From: CAZUXY01 sp964624235
GTDB lineage: Bacteria; Spirochaetota; UBA4802; UBA5368
Length of the DNA stretch: 64,000 nt
Assembly: GCA_964624235.1 (NCBI GenBank)
Contig: CAZUXY010000011.1
Coordinates: 19,993-83,992, forward strand
Direction of reading: 5' to 3'
The notes below the pieces were generated by a model. It ran no database searches, was not told the DNA's origin, and saw only the letters and a program-made list of their open reading frames with translations. Positions 8,820 through 18,173 of the stretch are shown here, one piece after another. A program made the position numbers and the translations under genes. Position 1 is the stretch's first letter, and every line of letters begins with the position of its first letter.

Positions 8820-10457
8820 ATGGAAAAAAGAGCATTGATAGCGGTAGTTCTCTCTCTGGCGATATGGCTGGTATGGTCATATTTTTTCATGCCTAAACAA
8901 CCCGTGGTAAAAGAAAGCAGGGTGGAAAAAACCGTTGAAACCAAAAAACCTGAAGATCCGGTCAGGCAGCAAAAACATGTTGACCTTCAGGTGCGTGGGG
9001 CTGCAAGGGAGCAGGAAATACCAGTCGAAACCGGCATATACTCGCTTACCCTGTCCACTAAAGGCGCCGCAATAATCAGGTTCAAATATATCCCCCGAAA
9101 TGTTGAACTAATAGTAGGAAAAAACATTTACAATGCGAAAGGGAACTTTAACTTTTCCCTTGACCTCAGTGAAGAAGGCTTTCTTGACGGGAGCAACCTC
9201 GACACGGTCAACTGGAATGTGGTGAGTGCCTCGCAAAAGGAAGTAAGGTTTCAGACAACGGTAAATATCAAAGGAAATCCCGTTCGTATTGAAAAGAAGT
9301 ACTCCTTCCAGAAAGATGCCAGTTATTTCAAGGTGTCGTACAGTCTGACGAACCTCGGTAACGGTGAGGTGCAGTTCCCCAACGGCTACGTTCTTGTTTC
9401 CCCTTCTGACTTTCTGGGTCCAGAAATGGATTTTAATAACAGCTATAACCAGATTTACGGCATGTACTATGTCGACAACGATTTCGATAAGGACACCAAG
9501 GGCGGGGGATTATTTTCAAAAAACGGTCCGGTAAAACGTCATAACGGAAGGACCCAGTGGGTGGGGATCATGAGCCGTTATTTTCTGCTCATACTGATCC
9601 CCGAAGAGTTTACCGGCACCGGAGTGATTACCGACAACAGAAAAGAAACTGGTTTCAGGACCGGCATGTACATTCCAGCGGATGTTTTGAAACCTGGTAG
9701 GGAGTTCAGCAAGTCTTTCAAGGTCTATGCCGGAGAAAAGGATAAAGCGAAACTAAAGGAGTTGGGTGAAACCCTCATCGAGGCAGCCGACATCAGCAAG
9801 TGGATAGAACCCATCAGGGATTTTTTACTGTGGGCCCTGTTGAAAATCAATATCGTATTCGGGAATTTCGGCTGGTCGCTGGTGGTTTTTTCTCTGATTA
9901 CCAAGGTAGTACTGCTTCCGCTCACTTTAAAGTCCACGGAGTCCATGAAGAAACTCCAGGAACTGAATCCCCAGATGACCGAGATACGTGAGAAATACAA
10001 AGACAAACCCGACATGATGAACAAGAAGGTCATGGAATTGTATAAAAAGAACAAGGTAAATCCCGCCAGTGGATGCCTTCCGATACTGGTGCAGATGCCT
10101 TTCTTTTTCGCGCTCTACAGTGCGCTTATAAACTCCATAGACCTCTGGCAGGCGCCGTTCATCCTGTGGATTAATGACCTCTCTTTGCCGGATACCATAC
10201 TTCAAATCAAGGGTTTCGACATCAACATACTGCCCATAATCATGACCGGTACCACCTATCTGCAGCAACGGATGTCATCCGGTGATGTAGTGGGACAGCA
10301 GCAGAAAATGATGATGATGATGCCCCTGATATTCATTGTGATCTTCTGGAATATGCCGTCGGGACTGGTGCTGTACTGGACCATGCAAAACCTTCTACAG
10401 ATTCTGCATCAGCTCTATGTGACAAAATGGGGTAAAAAAGCCAAAAACAATAAATGA
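8820..10457 (+). CDS. yidC: Membrane protein insertase YidC
   Basis: The start at ATG 8820 (MEKRALIAVVLSLAIWL) is chosen over an in-frame ATG 30 codons upstream because it puts the first membrane segment at the N-terminus, as in the family; this gives 545 residues. A large periplasmic beta domain (about 60-340) follows. The Oxa1/YidC core comes next: FGWSLVVFSLITKVVLLPLT, LNPQMTEIREKYKDKPDMMN, PASGCLPILVQMPFFFALY and a PSGLVLYWTMQNLLQI helix near the end. YidC inserts and folds inner-membrane proteins alone or with SecYEG. The domain layout is the Gram-negative type. Confidence 0.96.
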   Translation: MEKRALIAVVLSLAIWLVWSYFFMPKQPVVKESRVEKTVETKKPEDPVRQQKHVDLQVRGAAREQEIPVETGIYSLTLSTKGAAIIRFKYIPRNVELIVGKNIYNAKGNFNFSLDLSEEGFLDGSNLDTVNWNVVSASQKEVRFQTTVNIKGNPVRIEKKYSFQKDASYFKVSYSLTNLGNGEVQFPNGYVLVSPSDFLGPEMDFNNSYNQIYGMYYVDNDFDKDTKGGGLFSKNGPVKRHNGRTQWVGIMSRYFLLILIPEEFTGTGVITDNRKETGFRTGMYIPADVLKPGREFSKSFKVYAGEKDKAKLKELGETLIEAADISKWIEPIRDFLLWALLKINIVFGNFGWSLVVFSLITKVVLLPLTLKSTESMKKLQELNPQMTEIREKYKDKPDMMNKKVMELYKKNKVNPASGCLPILVQMPFFFALYSALINSIDLWQAPFILWINDLSLPDTILQIKGFDINILPIIMTGTTYLQQRMSSGDVVGQQQKMMMMMPLIFIVIFWNMPSGLVLYWTMQNLLQILHQLYVTKWGKKAKNNK

Positions 10458-10514
10458 TACTGCGGGGTGTTTACAGTGAAATGATATCTTATTTAACCAT
10501 ACAGGAGGCGTGAA

Positions 10515-11156
10515 ATGAAGGTTTTCGAAATCGAGGGAAAGACGGTTGATGACGCAACAAGGAAAGCGATGACCGAACTTGGTTTAAACGATGTTCTAAA
10601 AGTGAAGATCGATGTACTGGATCAGGGCAAGAGCGGGATCTTCGGACTGGGTGTTTCCCGCCCTGCAAAAATCAGGGTATTCTACAACGATGAGTCTATG
10701 GACGTAGGAGATTTAACGAAAGAAGTACTGGCGACCCTGCTGAATAAAATGGGTATAGAAAGCAAGGTTTCTGATATTAAGGAAAGTGAAAATAAGGTTT
10801 ATGTGGAACTCAATAGCGCCAAATCGGGACTGATAATAGGGAAAAAAGGCAAAACACTTGAAGCCCTTCAGTTTCTCGTAAATTTGATAGTCAACCATCA
10901 GACCAATACAGAAAAAAAGATAATCCTGGATATTGAATCATACCGGGCAAAACGGGAGAAGGCTCTACGCAAGCTTTCCCGTGAGGTGGCAATGAAAGTA
11001 ATCCGTACCGGTAAGCCGTGGACGCTCGAGCCGATGAACCCTTTCGAACGCCGGCTTATACACCTTACCCTGCAGAACGATAATCGGGTTACCACTAAAA
11101 GCGAAGGGCAGGGTATATACAGAAAGGTCAAGATTTCGCCGGTAGTACAAAGGTGA
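10515..11156 (+). CDS. jag: RNA-binding protein Jag/KhpB
   Basis: 213 residues with three recognisable parts. A Jag_N domain (about 1-50) includes DQGKSGIFGLGVSRPAKIRV. A KH domain (about 75-145) has the GxxG loop in LIIGKKGKTLEALQFLVN. An R3H domain near the end includes EPMNPFERRLIHLTLQ. KhpB-type proteins bind many RNAs and influence cell shape and division in Gram-positives. The gene is preceded by AGGAGGCG and sits between yidC and mnmE, its usual place. Confidence 0.94.
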   Translation: MKVFEIEGKTVDDATRKAMTELGLNDVLKVKIDVLDQGKSGIFGLGVSRPAKIRVFYNDESMDVGDLTKEVLATLLNKMGIESKVSDIKESENKVYVELNSAKSGLIIGKKGKTLEALQFLVNLIVNHQTNTEKKIILDIESYRAKREKALRKLSREVAMKVIRTGKPWTLEPMNPFERRLIHLTLQNDNRVTTKSEGQGIYRKVKISPVVQR

Positions 11157-11159
11157 TCG

Positions 11160-12512
11160 ATGTTTGATGATACCATCTGTGCTCCGGCGACGGCGCCCGT
11201 CCGTTCTCCCATTGGTATTATCCGAATCAGCGGCCCTGAAACGCTCAGGGCCGTTGCCGCGCTTTTTATGCCGGCTGAAAGAATAACGCCGCGCACGGCC
11301 GTATACGGCACCATCAGTGAAAACGGAACCATAGTAGACGATGTTATCGTAGTATATTACCGATCACCGCGAAGTTTTACGGGTGAGGATATGGCGGAAA
11401 TTTTCTGCCATGGGAACCCCCTGATCATCAACCGTATACTCTTACTGCTTCACCGGCAGGGAATCAGACTGGCACAGCCGGGCGAATTCAGCAGGCGGTC
11501 GTTTCTCAACGGGAAAATAGACCTTACCGGAGCGGAGGCGATCAACCATATCATAACCGCGCGCAGCCAGTGGGAAATCGATGCTTCACTCAAACAGATG
11601 CATGGCTCCCTGCGGAACAAGGTCAATGAAATACGAACGGGGCTGATCGATCTCAAGGCCGATATCGAATGCGGCATCGACTTCATTGAAGAGGAAATTG
11701 AATTTATCTCGTATAACACAGCCGTCGAACAGATGGATGGGATTTGTTCCGCTCTACTCGACATCAGGAAACGATGTTCCATAGGAGACCGTCTCAGCAG
11801 GGGGATTGATCTTCCCATCGTAGGCAAACCAAATGTCGGCAAATCAAGCATTCTGAACCTTATACTGAACTCAGAAAGGGCGCTGGTTTCTGATGTACCA
11901 GGGACTACACGAGACGTAATTCGCGAAAGCGTCCAGATAAAGGGGATACATGTCAATCTGGTCGACACCGCAGGCATCGACAGCCCCGTGTCAGATCTGG
12001 ACCGCATGGGCATAGAGCTTTCAAACAGGAAGATAGATGATTCATCACTTATACTTATGGTGATTGACGGAGTTTCCGGGATTCATGAACAGGACAGAAA
12101 GATAATCGAAAGGCTGCAGGGAAAAAACAGGATTTACCTGATTAATAAAACCGATATCGCACCGGCCGAAAAAATTGACGAAATCACGTCCCGCTTCCCC
12201 GGGGCAGTGCTGTTCTCAGCGAAAACCGGTGCGGGTCTGAACGAACTGGAAGACCGCATCGCGGAAATCATCACCAGGGAGTTCATCGATTACCGGGATT
12301 TTTATCTGGCCGATGCGCACATGACGATGCTGCTGGATGATGCGGTTGGTGAGGCACGCCGCGTCATAGAGCTGCTGCGCAGAGGGGAACCCCAGGAAAT
12401 CGTCGCTTTCCAGATGGACCAGATGCTGGAAAAAGTCTCCGGAGTGATAGGAGAGGTTACTCCCGATGAGGTATTGAACACAATATTCGACAGGTTTTGT
12501 ATCGGCAAATGA
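11160..12512 (+). CDS. mnmE: tRNA uridine-5-carboxymethylaminomethyl modification GTPase MnmE
   Basis: 450 residues. An N-terminal formyl-THF-binding domain (TICAPATAPVRSPIGIIRISG) is followed by a helical region and the GTPase domain with G1 GKPNVGKSS, G3 DTAG and G4 NKTD. The C-terminus is FCIGK, the conserved C-x-G-K tail. With MnmG it modifies the wobble uridine of several tRNAs. The start lies 3 bases after the jag stop, so it is in the same operon. Confidence 0.96.
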   Translation: MFDDTICAPATAPVRSPIGIIRISGPETLRAVAALFMPAERITPRTAVYGTISENGTIVDDVIVVYYRSPRSFTGEDMAEIFCHGNPLIINRILLLLHRQGIRLAQPGEFSRRSFLNGKIDLTGAEAINHIITARSQWEIDASLKQMHGSLRNKVNEIRTGLIDLKADIECGIDFIEEEIEFISYNTAVEQMDGICSALLDIRKRCSIGDRLSRGIDLPIVGKPNVGKSSILNLILNSERALVSDVPGTTRDVIRESVQIKGIHVNLVDTAGIDSPVSDLDRMGIELSNRKIDDSSLILMVIDGVSGIHEQDRKIIERLQGKNRIYLINKTDIAPAEKIDEITSRFPGAVLFSAKTGAGLNELEDRIAEIITREFIDYRDFYLADAHMTMLLDDAVGEARRVIELLRRGEPQEIVAFQMDQMLEKVSGVIGEVTPDEVLNTIFDRFCIGK

Positions 12513-12521
12513 GGAATTCCC

Positions 12522-13496
12522 TCAGGGTTCAATATACTTAAGATAACGGTCGCAACCCACGATGTCCCGATAATAACGGCGCATGAAGTCCTTGAAACCG
12601 GTCGGATCCTTTTCTTCCATGTAAACAAGCGACTTGAAACCGGACAGGGCCTTACGGGCCCCGTTCCTGTCACCCTCCCGGGCCCTGATCCGGGCCAGCC
12701 AGTACAGGGCGACTCCCCTGTCCCTGGTTCCTGCCGGTTTTTGCAGTAATTGTTCCAGAGCAGACCGCGCATTTCGCAGGTCCGTTTTTTTCAACAGTTC
12801 GGCGGCGCGCAGGAGCTCTTTCCCGTATTCCCCTGTTTTTGCATCAATAAGTTCGGCGAGTTCAATGTCAGCGTGATTTCCTTCTTCGGCAGCGCGAATT
12901 TGTTTTTTAATTCGACCCTTAACGGCCAGGAACAAAGGATCGGTTCTTATATCATCAAATAGAGGTTCTTTTTCGAGAAGAGCTGTCCCGTATAGTCCCT
13001 GCTCAACCGCTGTATTTAGATGCCGGAGTGCCTGCCGTCGGCGGCCGTTTTTAAGATACTCCAGGCATAACGTATAATGAAACCAGGGATTTCGTTCGGA
13101 GGGAAGCACCTTTGTTGTCAGTAGCCGAATAAGCCATTCGCGGTCTACACCGTTTATGGACATCAGATAGGTGACAGCCCTGTAATCACGGTGTTTCAGC
13201 GCATTAGTATAGAATTTTTTTGCCAGTTTGAAATCCCCGGTTTCCTGATGTACCAGTCCCAGGTTAAGGAAGGCTTCGGCACGTAAGCCGGTCTTCACGG
13301 CAAGTTTGTGCAGTACCTTCACCAGCGTATCGGTATCATCATAAAAAAGATAGAATACCTCATGAAAGGGTGAGAGTGTACGACCTTTACTGTCGGGAAA
13401 ATCTTTCATGTACTCCCCCCTTAGCGGAACACACAGCAGGCATAATATACATACAAATGCGTACGCCAGATTGCATTTATTACCGTGATACCGCAT
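12522..13496 (-). CDS. Exported TPR-repeat protein
   Basis: 324 residues, convergent with mnmE. The N-terminus has a hydrophobic export segment (LAYAFVCILCLLCVPLRG) after a basic start, and GAAGGAAG lies just before the ATG. The body contains tetratricopeptide helices, for example AEAFLNLGLVHQETGDFKLAKKFYTNALK and, near the end, AGTRDRGVALYWLARIRAREG split by linkers. TPRs bind protein partners; the partner here is unknown. It lies back to back with another TPR protein at 13612, so both may belong to one envelope-related function. Confidence 0.75.
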   Translation of the reverse strand: MRYHGNKCNLAYAFVCILCLLCVPLRGEYMKDFPDSKGRTLSPFHEVFYLFYDDTDTLVKVLHKLAVKTGLRAEAFLNLGLVHQETGDFKLAKKFYTNALKHRDYRAVTYLMSINGVDREWLIRLLTTKVLPSERNPWFHYTLCLEYLKNGRRRQALRHLNTAVEQGLYGTALLEKEPLFDDIRTDPLFLAVKGRIKKQIRAAEEGNHADIELAELIDAKTGEYGKELLRAAELLKKTDLRNARSALEQLLQKPAGTRDRGVALYWLARIRAREGDRNGARKALSGFKSLVYMEEKDPTGFKDFMRRYYRDIVGCDRYLKYIEP

Positions 13497-13611
13497 GACT
13501 TCCTTCTTTTTACTTTACAAAACCTCTGAACTGGGGAGCACTGTGAATTAGATGCTTTACAAAACATTCTTACGAATGAATAATCCTGCATGCATAAAAA
13601 TACAGAATGAT

Positions 13612-14475
13612 ATGAGGATATCAAGTAAAAACCCGGCATTGATAGCAATACTGGCACTCCTCCTACAGACCTGTGCGGGTCTGCAGCACGGGAACTCCAG
13701 TGTGGATGTGTTCGAAGAGAGGAACGGCCATCTTCCGCTGGTATTGAGATTTCCTTCCGGTACGAAGGTCGTTGATGAGGCCGCAGTCAGAAAACTTGAA
13801 CTTAAACAGAATATCACCATCGGTGATCACTGGGATATCGCCCGGTATTATCACACCTCTGCCGTGCATGTTGACCGTCTCGACAGAGCGATGAGCCATT
13901 ATCGTTCAATTGTAACCGCCGCGGGAGCCGACAGGTCAATGGCCCTGAACAATACTGCATGCATCTTGCTTGAAACCGGTAAATACCGCGAAGGTGAAAA
14001 ACTGTTTCATGAAATGTTGTCAGGTAAAACTGCAATCATTACCGTGTATTACAACCTGAATGTCCTGTACCGTCACAGCGGACGTATCGATGACGCGGTA
14101 AGTGTACTGTACATGATGAAGGTGGGATATCCGGAAAACGTATACGCTCTTGTCGAACTGGGGGATATCTATACTGAACGGAACCTGTACGATCCCGCCG
14201 AAGAGTTGTATCGGGAAGCATTAATCAAAGACCGCAGGAATGCGGTACCCGTACACAGGATGGCGCTGTTGAAAGAAAAGAAAGGGGATTTGAAAGAGGC
14301 CGAGCACTATTATATAAACTGCATCAACCGCTTTCCTTATTATGAGAAAGCCTATCTGGATTATTCTTCCATGCTGCTGCGTTCAAACCGGAAAGAACAG
14401 GCGCGGAAAGTACTGAACAGCGGTATACGGCATTTGAAAATAAAAGATATATCACCTGATCGGAACAGGGGCTGA
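13612..14475 (+). CDS. TPR-repeat lipoprotein-like protein
   Basis: I prefer ATG 13612 (MRISSKNPALIAILALLLQTC) because it gives a compact signal peptide with a relaxed lipobox LQTC; an in-frame ATG at 13552 would add 20 residues. Neither start has a strong ribosome site. The ~287-residue product has TPR motifs (MALNNTACILLETGKYREGE, VYYNLNVLYRHSGRIDDA, YALVELGDIYTERNLYDPAEE, RMALLKEKKGDLKEAEHYY). It ends 5 bases before the first giant DUF3857 gene, so it is probably in the same operon and could dock that protein in the periplasm. Confidence 0.75.
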   Translation: MRISSKNPALIAILALLLQTCAGLQHGNSSVDVFEERNGHLPLVLRFPSGTKVVDEAAVRKLELKQNITIGDHWDIARYYHTSAVHVDRLDRAMSHYRSIVTAAGADRSMALNNTACILLETGKYREGEKLFHEMLSGKTAIITVYYNLNVLYRHSGRIDDAVSVLYMMKVGYPENVYALVELGDIYTERNLYDPAEELYREALIKDRRNAVPVHRMALLKEKKGDLKEAEHYYINCINRFPYYEKAYLDYSSMLLRSNRKEQARKVLNSGIRHLKIKDISPDRNRG

Positions 14476-14480
14476 AAAAC

Positions 14481-17400
14481 ATGGTGTACCTTCGCCTGCT
14501 CCTCAGCGCTGTCGTATGCGGTATACTGCTTTTACCGGCCGATGTTTCCGCTTCGGGCAAAGCCGATTACGAAAAAGAATATTTGTTCCACAAATCCAAA
14601 GAGAACTACCTTGAGGCACTTAAGGTGCTTGGTGAGTGGTCCCTGACCTTGAGAGATCAGATACAGTTGGAAACCAATGTTTTCAGAATTGAAGAACTGC
14701 TGATGTACCCCGAGTGCTTTGACGCCGTCTCGGGTTATGTTGAATCCCTGGCAGGAAACAATCCGGCAGTCAGGGAAAATCCCGATATCCATGCACGGCT
14801 GGACATGGTGCGCAATCTGGCATTTTTAAGGAAAAACATGCCGGCCCAGGCGCGTACAATCCTTCGTCGTTGGGGTTTTCTTGAGACCTGCAGGATACTG
14901 GGCCCTTTCAATAACTACCGGGCCTCTGACTTCGACGCAGCCCCCACCTTCGAAACGGTACTGAAACAGGATAGAATCTTTCATGGCAAACACTACCCTG
15001 TCCACTGGTTCGATGGCGAAACAAATCTCAGGGGAAAAATCGATATCAAGGAAATAGAGTGTGACACGCGCAATTCCCTATATTACTTAAAGTGGAATTT
15101 TAACGTTCATACACCCGGTACCTATATACTGTACGTAGGGAAGACTGGATACACTGACATTTGGATTAATGGCGTAACCGTTTTTAAAAACAGGAAGAGG
15201 CATGCCTATGGTGTGGATCAGTATCGAATCGTGATGGAACTCGTCAGGGGGACTCACAGGGTACTGGTGAAAACAGGTGATGCGGAACCGCACGGTATAA
15301 AAATTTCTCTGCGAATTACAAATGAGCGCGGAGAAGGCATATCAACGGCAAAAAATATTCCGGATCCCGCTGTTACAGGAATGGTGAAGGTAAAGGAAAC
15401 TTCGTGGTTCCGAACCCTTGCCGCGCTGGCCGGTAATAAAAATACCGGGGGGCGTCAGGATTTTATCACGGCATACCTTATCATCCGTGCCGGGCTCGAC
15501 AGCGAGGAAGACCGTGAAGCAGACAGGTTCTTGCAGGCCGCCGTAAAATACAGGGAGTGGGCCCATCCATCGTCGTATTATATGGCATTCAGGGAGTCCC
15601 AGAGTGAGAAGAAGGAACACTATCTGCGTATGGCCCTTGTGGCAAATCCCGGATGTATAGAGTCCATGCTCATGTTGGCCGGGGTGAAGCTCTCCAGTGG
15701 ATTTCTGTACGAGGCGTTGCCATTAATCGAAGAGGCAAAAAAACAGAACCCTTCTACCGCCGGTTGGGCCGGGATGCGGGTCGAAGCGTTCAAAATGAAA
15801 GGATGGTACCATGAAGCCCTGAAGATCTCTCTGGGCATAACTCATTCGCTCTTCCCTTCGCGTGCGTACGCTGTAAGGGCTGATATCGAATCCCTGCAGG
15901 AAAAATATCACCGTGCGCTCAGTGCCTGCGAGGAACTCCTTCGTCTTGATGCCTTCAACAGGAATGCGCTTTTCTCGGCCCTAGAGTGCTGCGAGAAAGC
16001 GGGCCTCTACGAGAAAGCGGTTACTCTTATCGAAACTCATTTGGAATTGTATACACGGGATGTTCAGCTGCGCACCCTTCTGGCGAAATTCATCGGATTG
16101 TCCAGAGAGGAACGCGCGGCGCTTGCGTACCTGGGGGCGGCGCTGAAGATATCTCCCTTTAACCGGAATCTCTGTCTTATGACGGGTAATCTGTACCGGG
16201 CGATGGGCAACCGTGAACTGGGCATGTACTTTCTCCGGCAGGCCTGTAGTTACGGGCCCGGGGATTTCTCCCTCAGGCAGTATTATGATTCCATAAGCGG
16301 TAACCGTGCCGATGTGGACGAATTTCTGGTTCGTACCGATATTGAAAAGCTCGCGGAAGGCGCCGACCGGTACGCAAATGAACCGGCCGTGGTGCTTCTG
16401 GACGAATACGTAGTGAGGATACTGCCCGACGAATCGCACGAAAGATGGTTTCGCAAGGTGATCAGAATACAGGATCCCGGCAGCATCGGGGACTTTTCAC
16501 GGCATTACATAGTATATAATCCCGTCACCGACCGCGTGGAAAACGCACGGCTTTCAGTAACCACCGACGGGTCCACCATAGAGACCGATGAAGGTCATAC
16601 GCGCTCGCTGTCTGATCCGGAGAGCAGTCTTTATTACGATCTGAAGGTAAAGGTGCTGACAGCTCAGTCGCTGCGCAAGGGGAGCATAGTTGATTTCAGC
16701 TATTGTGTCAGGAGCAACGAAGGACGTCTGTACCACGGTTACTTCGGGCAGTCTTTTACCGCGGGCAGCGAATACAGGACCCTTAAAACCAATATTGTGG
16801 TATCCGTGCCTTCGAATAAAAAGCTGTACCATCATCTTGCCGGAATCAATAAAAAAGCACTGACCAGGCACAGTACGGACGGGCGTCTTCTTTACCATGT
16901 GGTTATCGATGATATTGCGCCCTTTAAAAAAGAACACATGATGCCGCATTTCTCAGAGATTCAACCCGCAGTCGTCATCACCTCTCACCGTGACTGGCAC
17001 AGTGTGTACCTCTGGTACGAGGGGTTGATAAAAGACAAAGCGGTCGTCACCGATGAAATGAGGGCTAAAATTTCCGCGTTAATCTCACCAGACGACCCTG
17101 TTCCTGAGAAGATACGCAAGATTTATAATTTTGTGACCTCTCAGATACGTTATGCTGGATTCGAGCTGGGGATCGGGGGACTTCAGCCCCGGAGTTCGGA
17201 TACGACCTTCAGATCTGGAATGGGCGACTGCAAGGATGTTACCATGCTGCTGATCTCCCTGCTGAGGGAATGCGGGATTAAAGCGGGGTTTGCGTTGATC
17301 AGAACCAGGGAAAAGGGGGAAATCAACCGGGGCATACCCTACCTGGGGCAGTTCAACCATGCAATCTGTCATGTTGATTACGAAAAGGGGATATTTCTGG

Positions 17401-18173
17401 ATGCCACCTCGAAACTCACCGGTTTCCGTGAACTACCCCCCGGTGACCGTGATGTGTCCGCTTTTGTACTGAAAGATAAGGGATATGAATTCATCAATAC
17501 CGGCGGGTCATTTTATCTGGAGAATCGAGAACGCGCCGCCACCGTAGTAACGATAAATGACGACGGTGCCGCCAGGTGCAGGCGCACCATAATAAAGGAG
17601 GGGTACTTCGCTTCGACGTCCCGGTACGAGCTGCTGAACCGTGAAGGGAAAGTCGACAGGATTTCAACCTACTGGAATGACCGTTATACCGGGGCGCGGG
17701 TAGGCACACTCACCGTGCTGAGCCATGATACTGAATTACCGGTGTCATATTCCTATGCGCTGGATATTCCGGCACTGGTGCGGATACACGGGAGGTATGC
17801 CACCATGAAATCGTTTCTGGCCCCTTCGGACTATTTCAGCGGTCTGGCTGTGATGAAGAATAGAAAATATCCTATTTTACTCCCAGGTCCCTCCGAAACC
17901 CTCGTTTCCATTCAGTACCGGTTACCGGAATCGTGGAGCGTGGTAAGGTTGCCGAATAATGAATCGCGCTCCTACCGGAATTTCAACGCCAGCTTTGAGT
18001 ATTTCAGAAAAACCCCCACTCTCCTGGAAATACGATCGGTGATACGCTTCAAAGAGTATAGAATCCCGGCCGCCGATTATGCCGATTTCAGGGAGTTTGC
18101 GCGTTTTATCCACCAGAAGGAAAATGAAAGGATCGTTCTGAAGAAAACCGCGGGGGAGATTAAAAGTAAATGA
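14481..18173 (+). CDS. Large exported DUF3857/transglutaminase-like protein with TPRs
   Basis: 1230 residues. A signal peptide (VVCGILLLPADVSASG) is followed by a beta-sandwich region with a PA14-like strand pattern (about 200-280). TPR helices come next (about 390-600), then a DUF3857 domain (about 630-790) and a transglutaminase-like domain (about 860-990). In the last, the catalytic triad is readable as C917 (SGMGDCKDV), H960 (QFNHAI) and D974 (FLDATSK). DUF3857 with a transglutaminase-like domain is a known pairing in bacterial envelope proteins of unclear substrate; proteolysis or cross-linking is possible. The stop overlaps the start of a same-sized paralogue (TGAATG region 18170-18173). 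Confidence 0.82.
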   Translation: MVYLRLLLSAVVCGILLLPADVSASGKADYEKEYLFHKSKENYLEALKVLGEWSLTLRDQIQLETNVFRIEELLMYPECFDAVSGYVESLAGNNPAVRENPDIHARLDMVRNLAFLRKNMPAQARTILRRWGFLETCRILGPFNNYRASDFDAAPTFETVLKQDRIFHGKHYPVHWFDGETNLRGKIDIKEIECDTRNSLYYLKWNFNVHTPGTYILYVGKTGYTDIWINGVTVFKNRKRHAYGVDQYRIVMELVRGTHRVLVKTGDAEPHGIKISLRITNERGEGISTAKNIPDPAVTGMVKVKETSWFRTLAALAGNKNTGGRQDFITAYLIIRAGLDSEEDREADRFLQAAVKYREWAHPSSYYMAFRESQSEKKEHYLRMALVANPGCIESMLMLAGVKLSSGFLYEALPLIEEAKKQNPSTAGWAGMRVEAFKMKGWYHEALKISLGITHSLFPSRAYAVRADIESLQEKYHRALSACEELLRLDAFNRNALFSALECCEKAGLYEKAVTLIETHLELYTRDVQLRTLLAKFIGLSREERAALAYLGAALKISPFNRNLCLMTGNLYRAMGNRELGMYFLRQACSYGPGDFSLRQYYDSISGNRADVDEFLVRTDIEKLAEGADRYANEPAVVLLDEYVVRILPDESHERWFRKVIRIQDPGSIGDFSRHYIVYNPVTDRVENARLSVTTDGSTIETDEGHTRSLSDPESSLYYDLKVKVLTAQSLRKGSIVDFSYCVRSNEGRLYHGYFGQSFTAGSEYRTLKTNIVVSVPSNKKLYHHLAGINKKALTRHSTDGRLLYHVVIDDIAPFKKEHMMPHFSEIQPAVVITSHRDWHSVYLWYEGLIKDKAVVTDEMRAKISALISPDDPVPEKIRKIYNFVTSQIRYAGFELGIGGLQPRSSDTTFRSGMGDCKDVTMLLISLLRECGIKAGFALIRTREKGEINRGIPYLGQFNHAICHVDYEKGIFLDATSKLTGFRELPPGDRDVSAFVLKDKGYEFINTGGSFYLENRERAATVVTINDDGAARCRRTIIKEGYFASTSRYELLNREGKVDRISTYWNDRYTGARVGTLTVLSHDTELPVSYSYALDIPALVRIHGRYATMKSFLAPSDYFSGLAVMKNRKYPILLPGPSETLVSIQYRLPESWSVVRLPNNESRSYRNFNASFEYFRKTPTLLEIRSVIRFKEYRIPAADYADFREFARFIHQKENERIVLKKTAGEIKSK

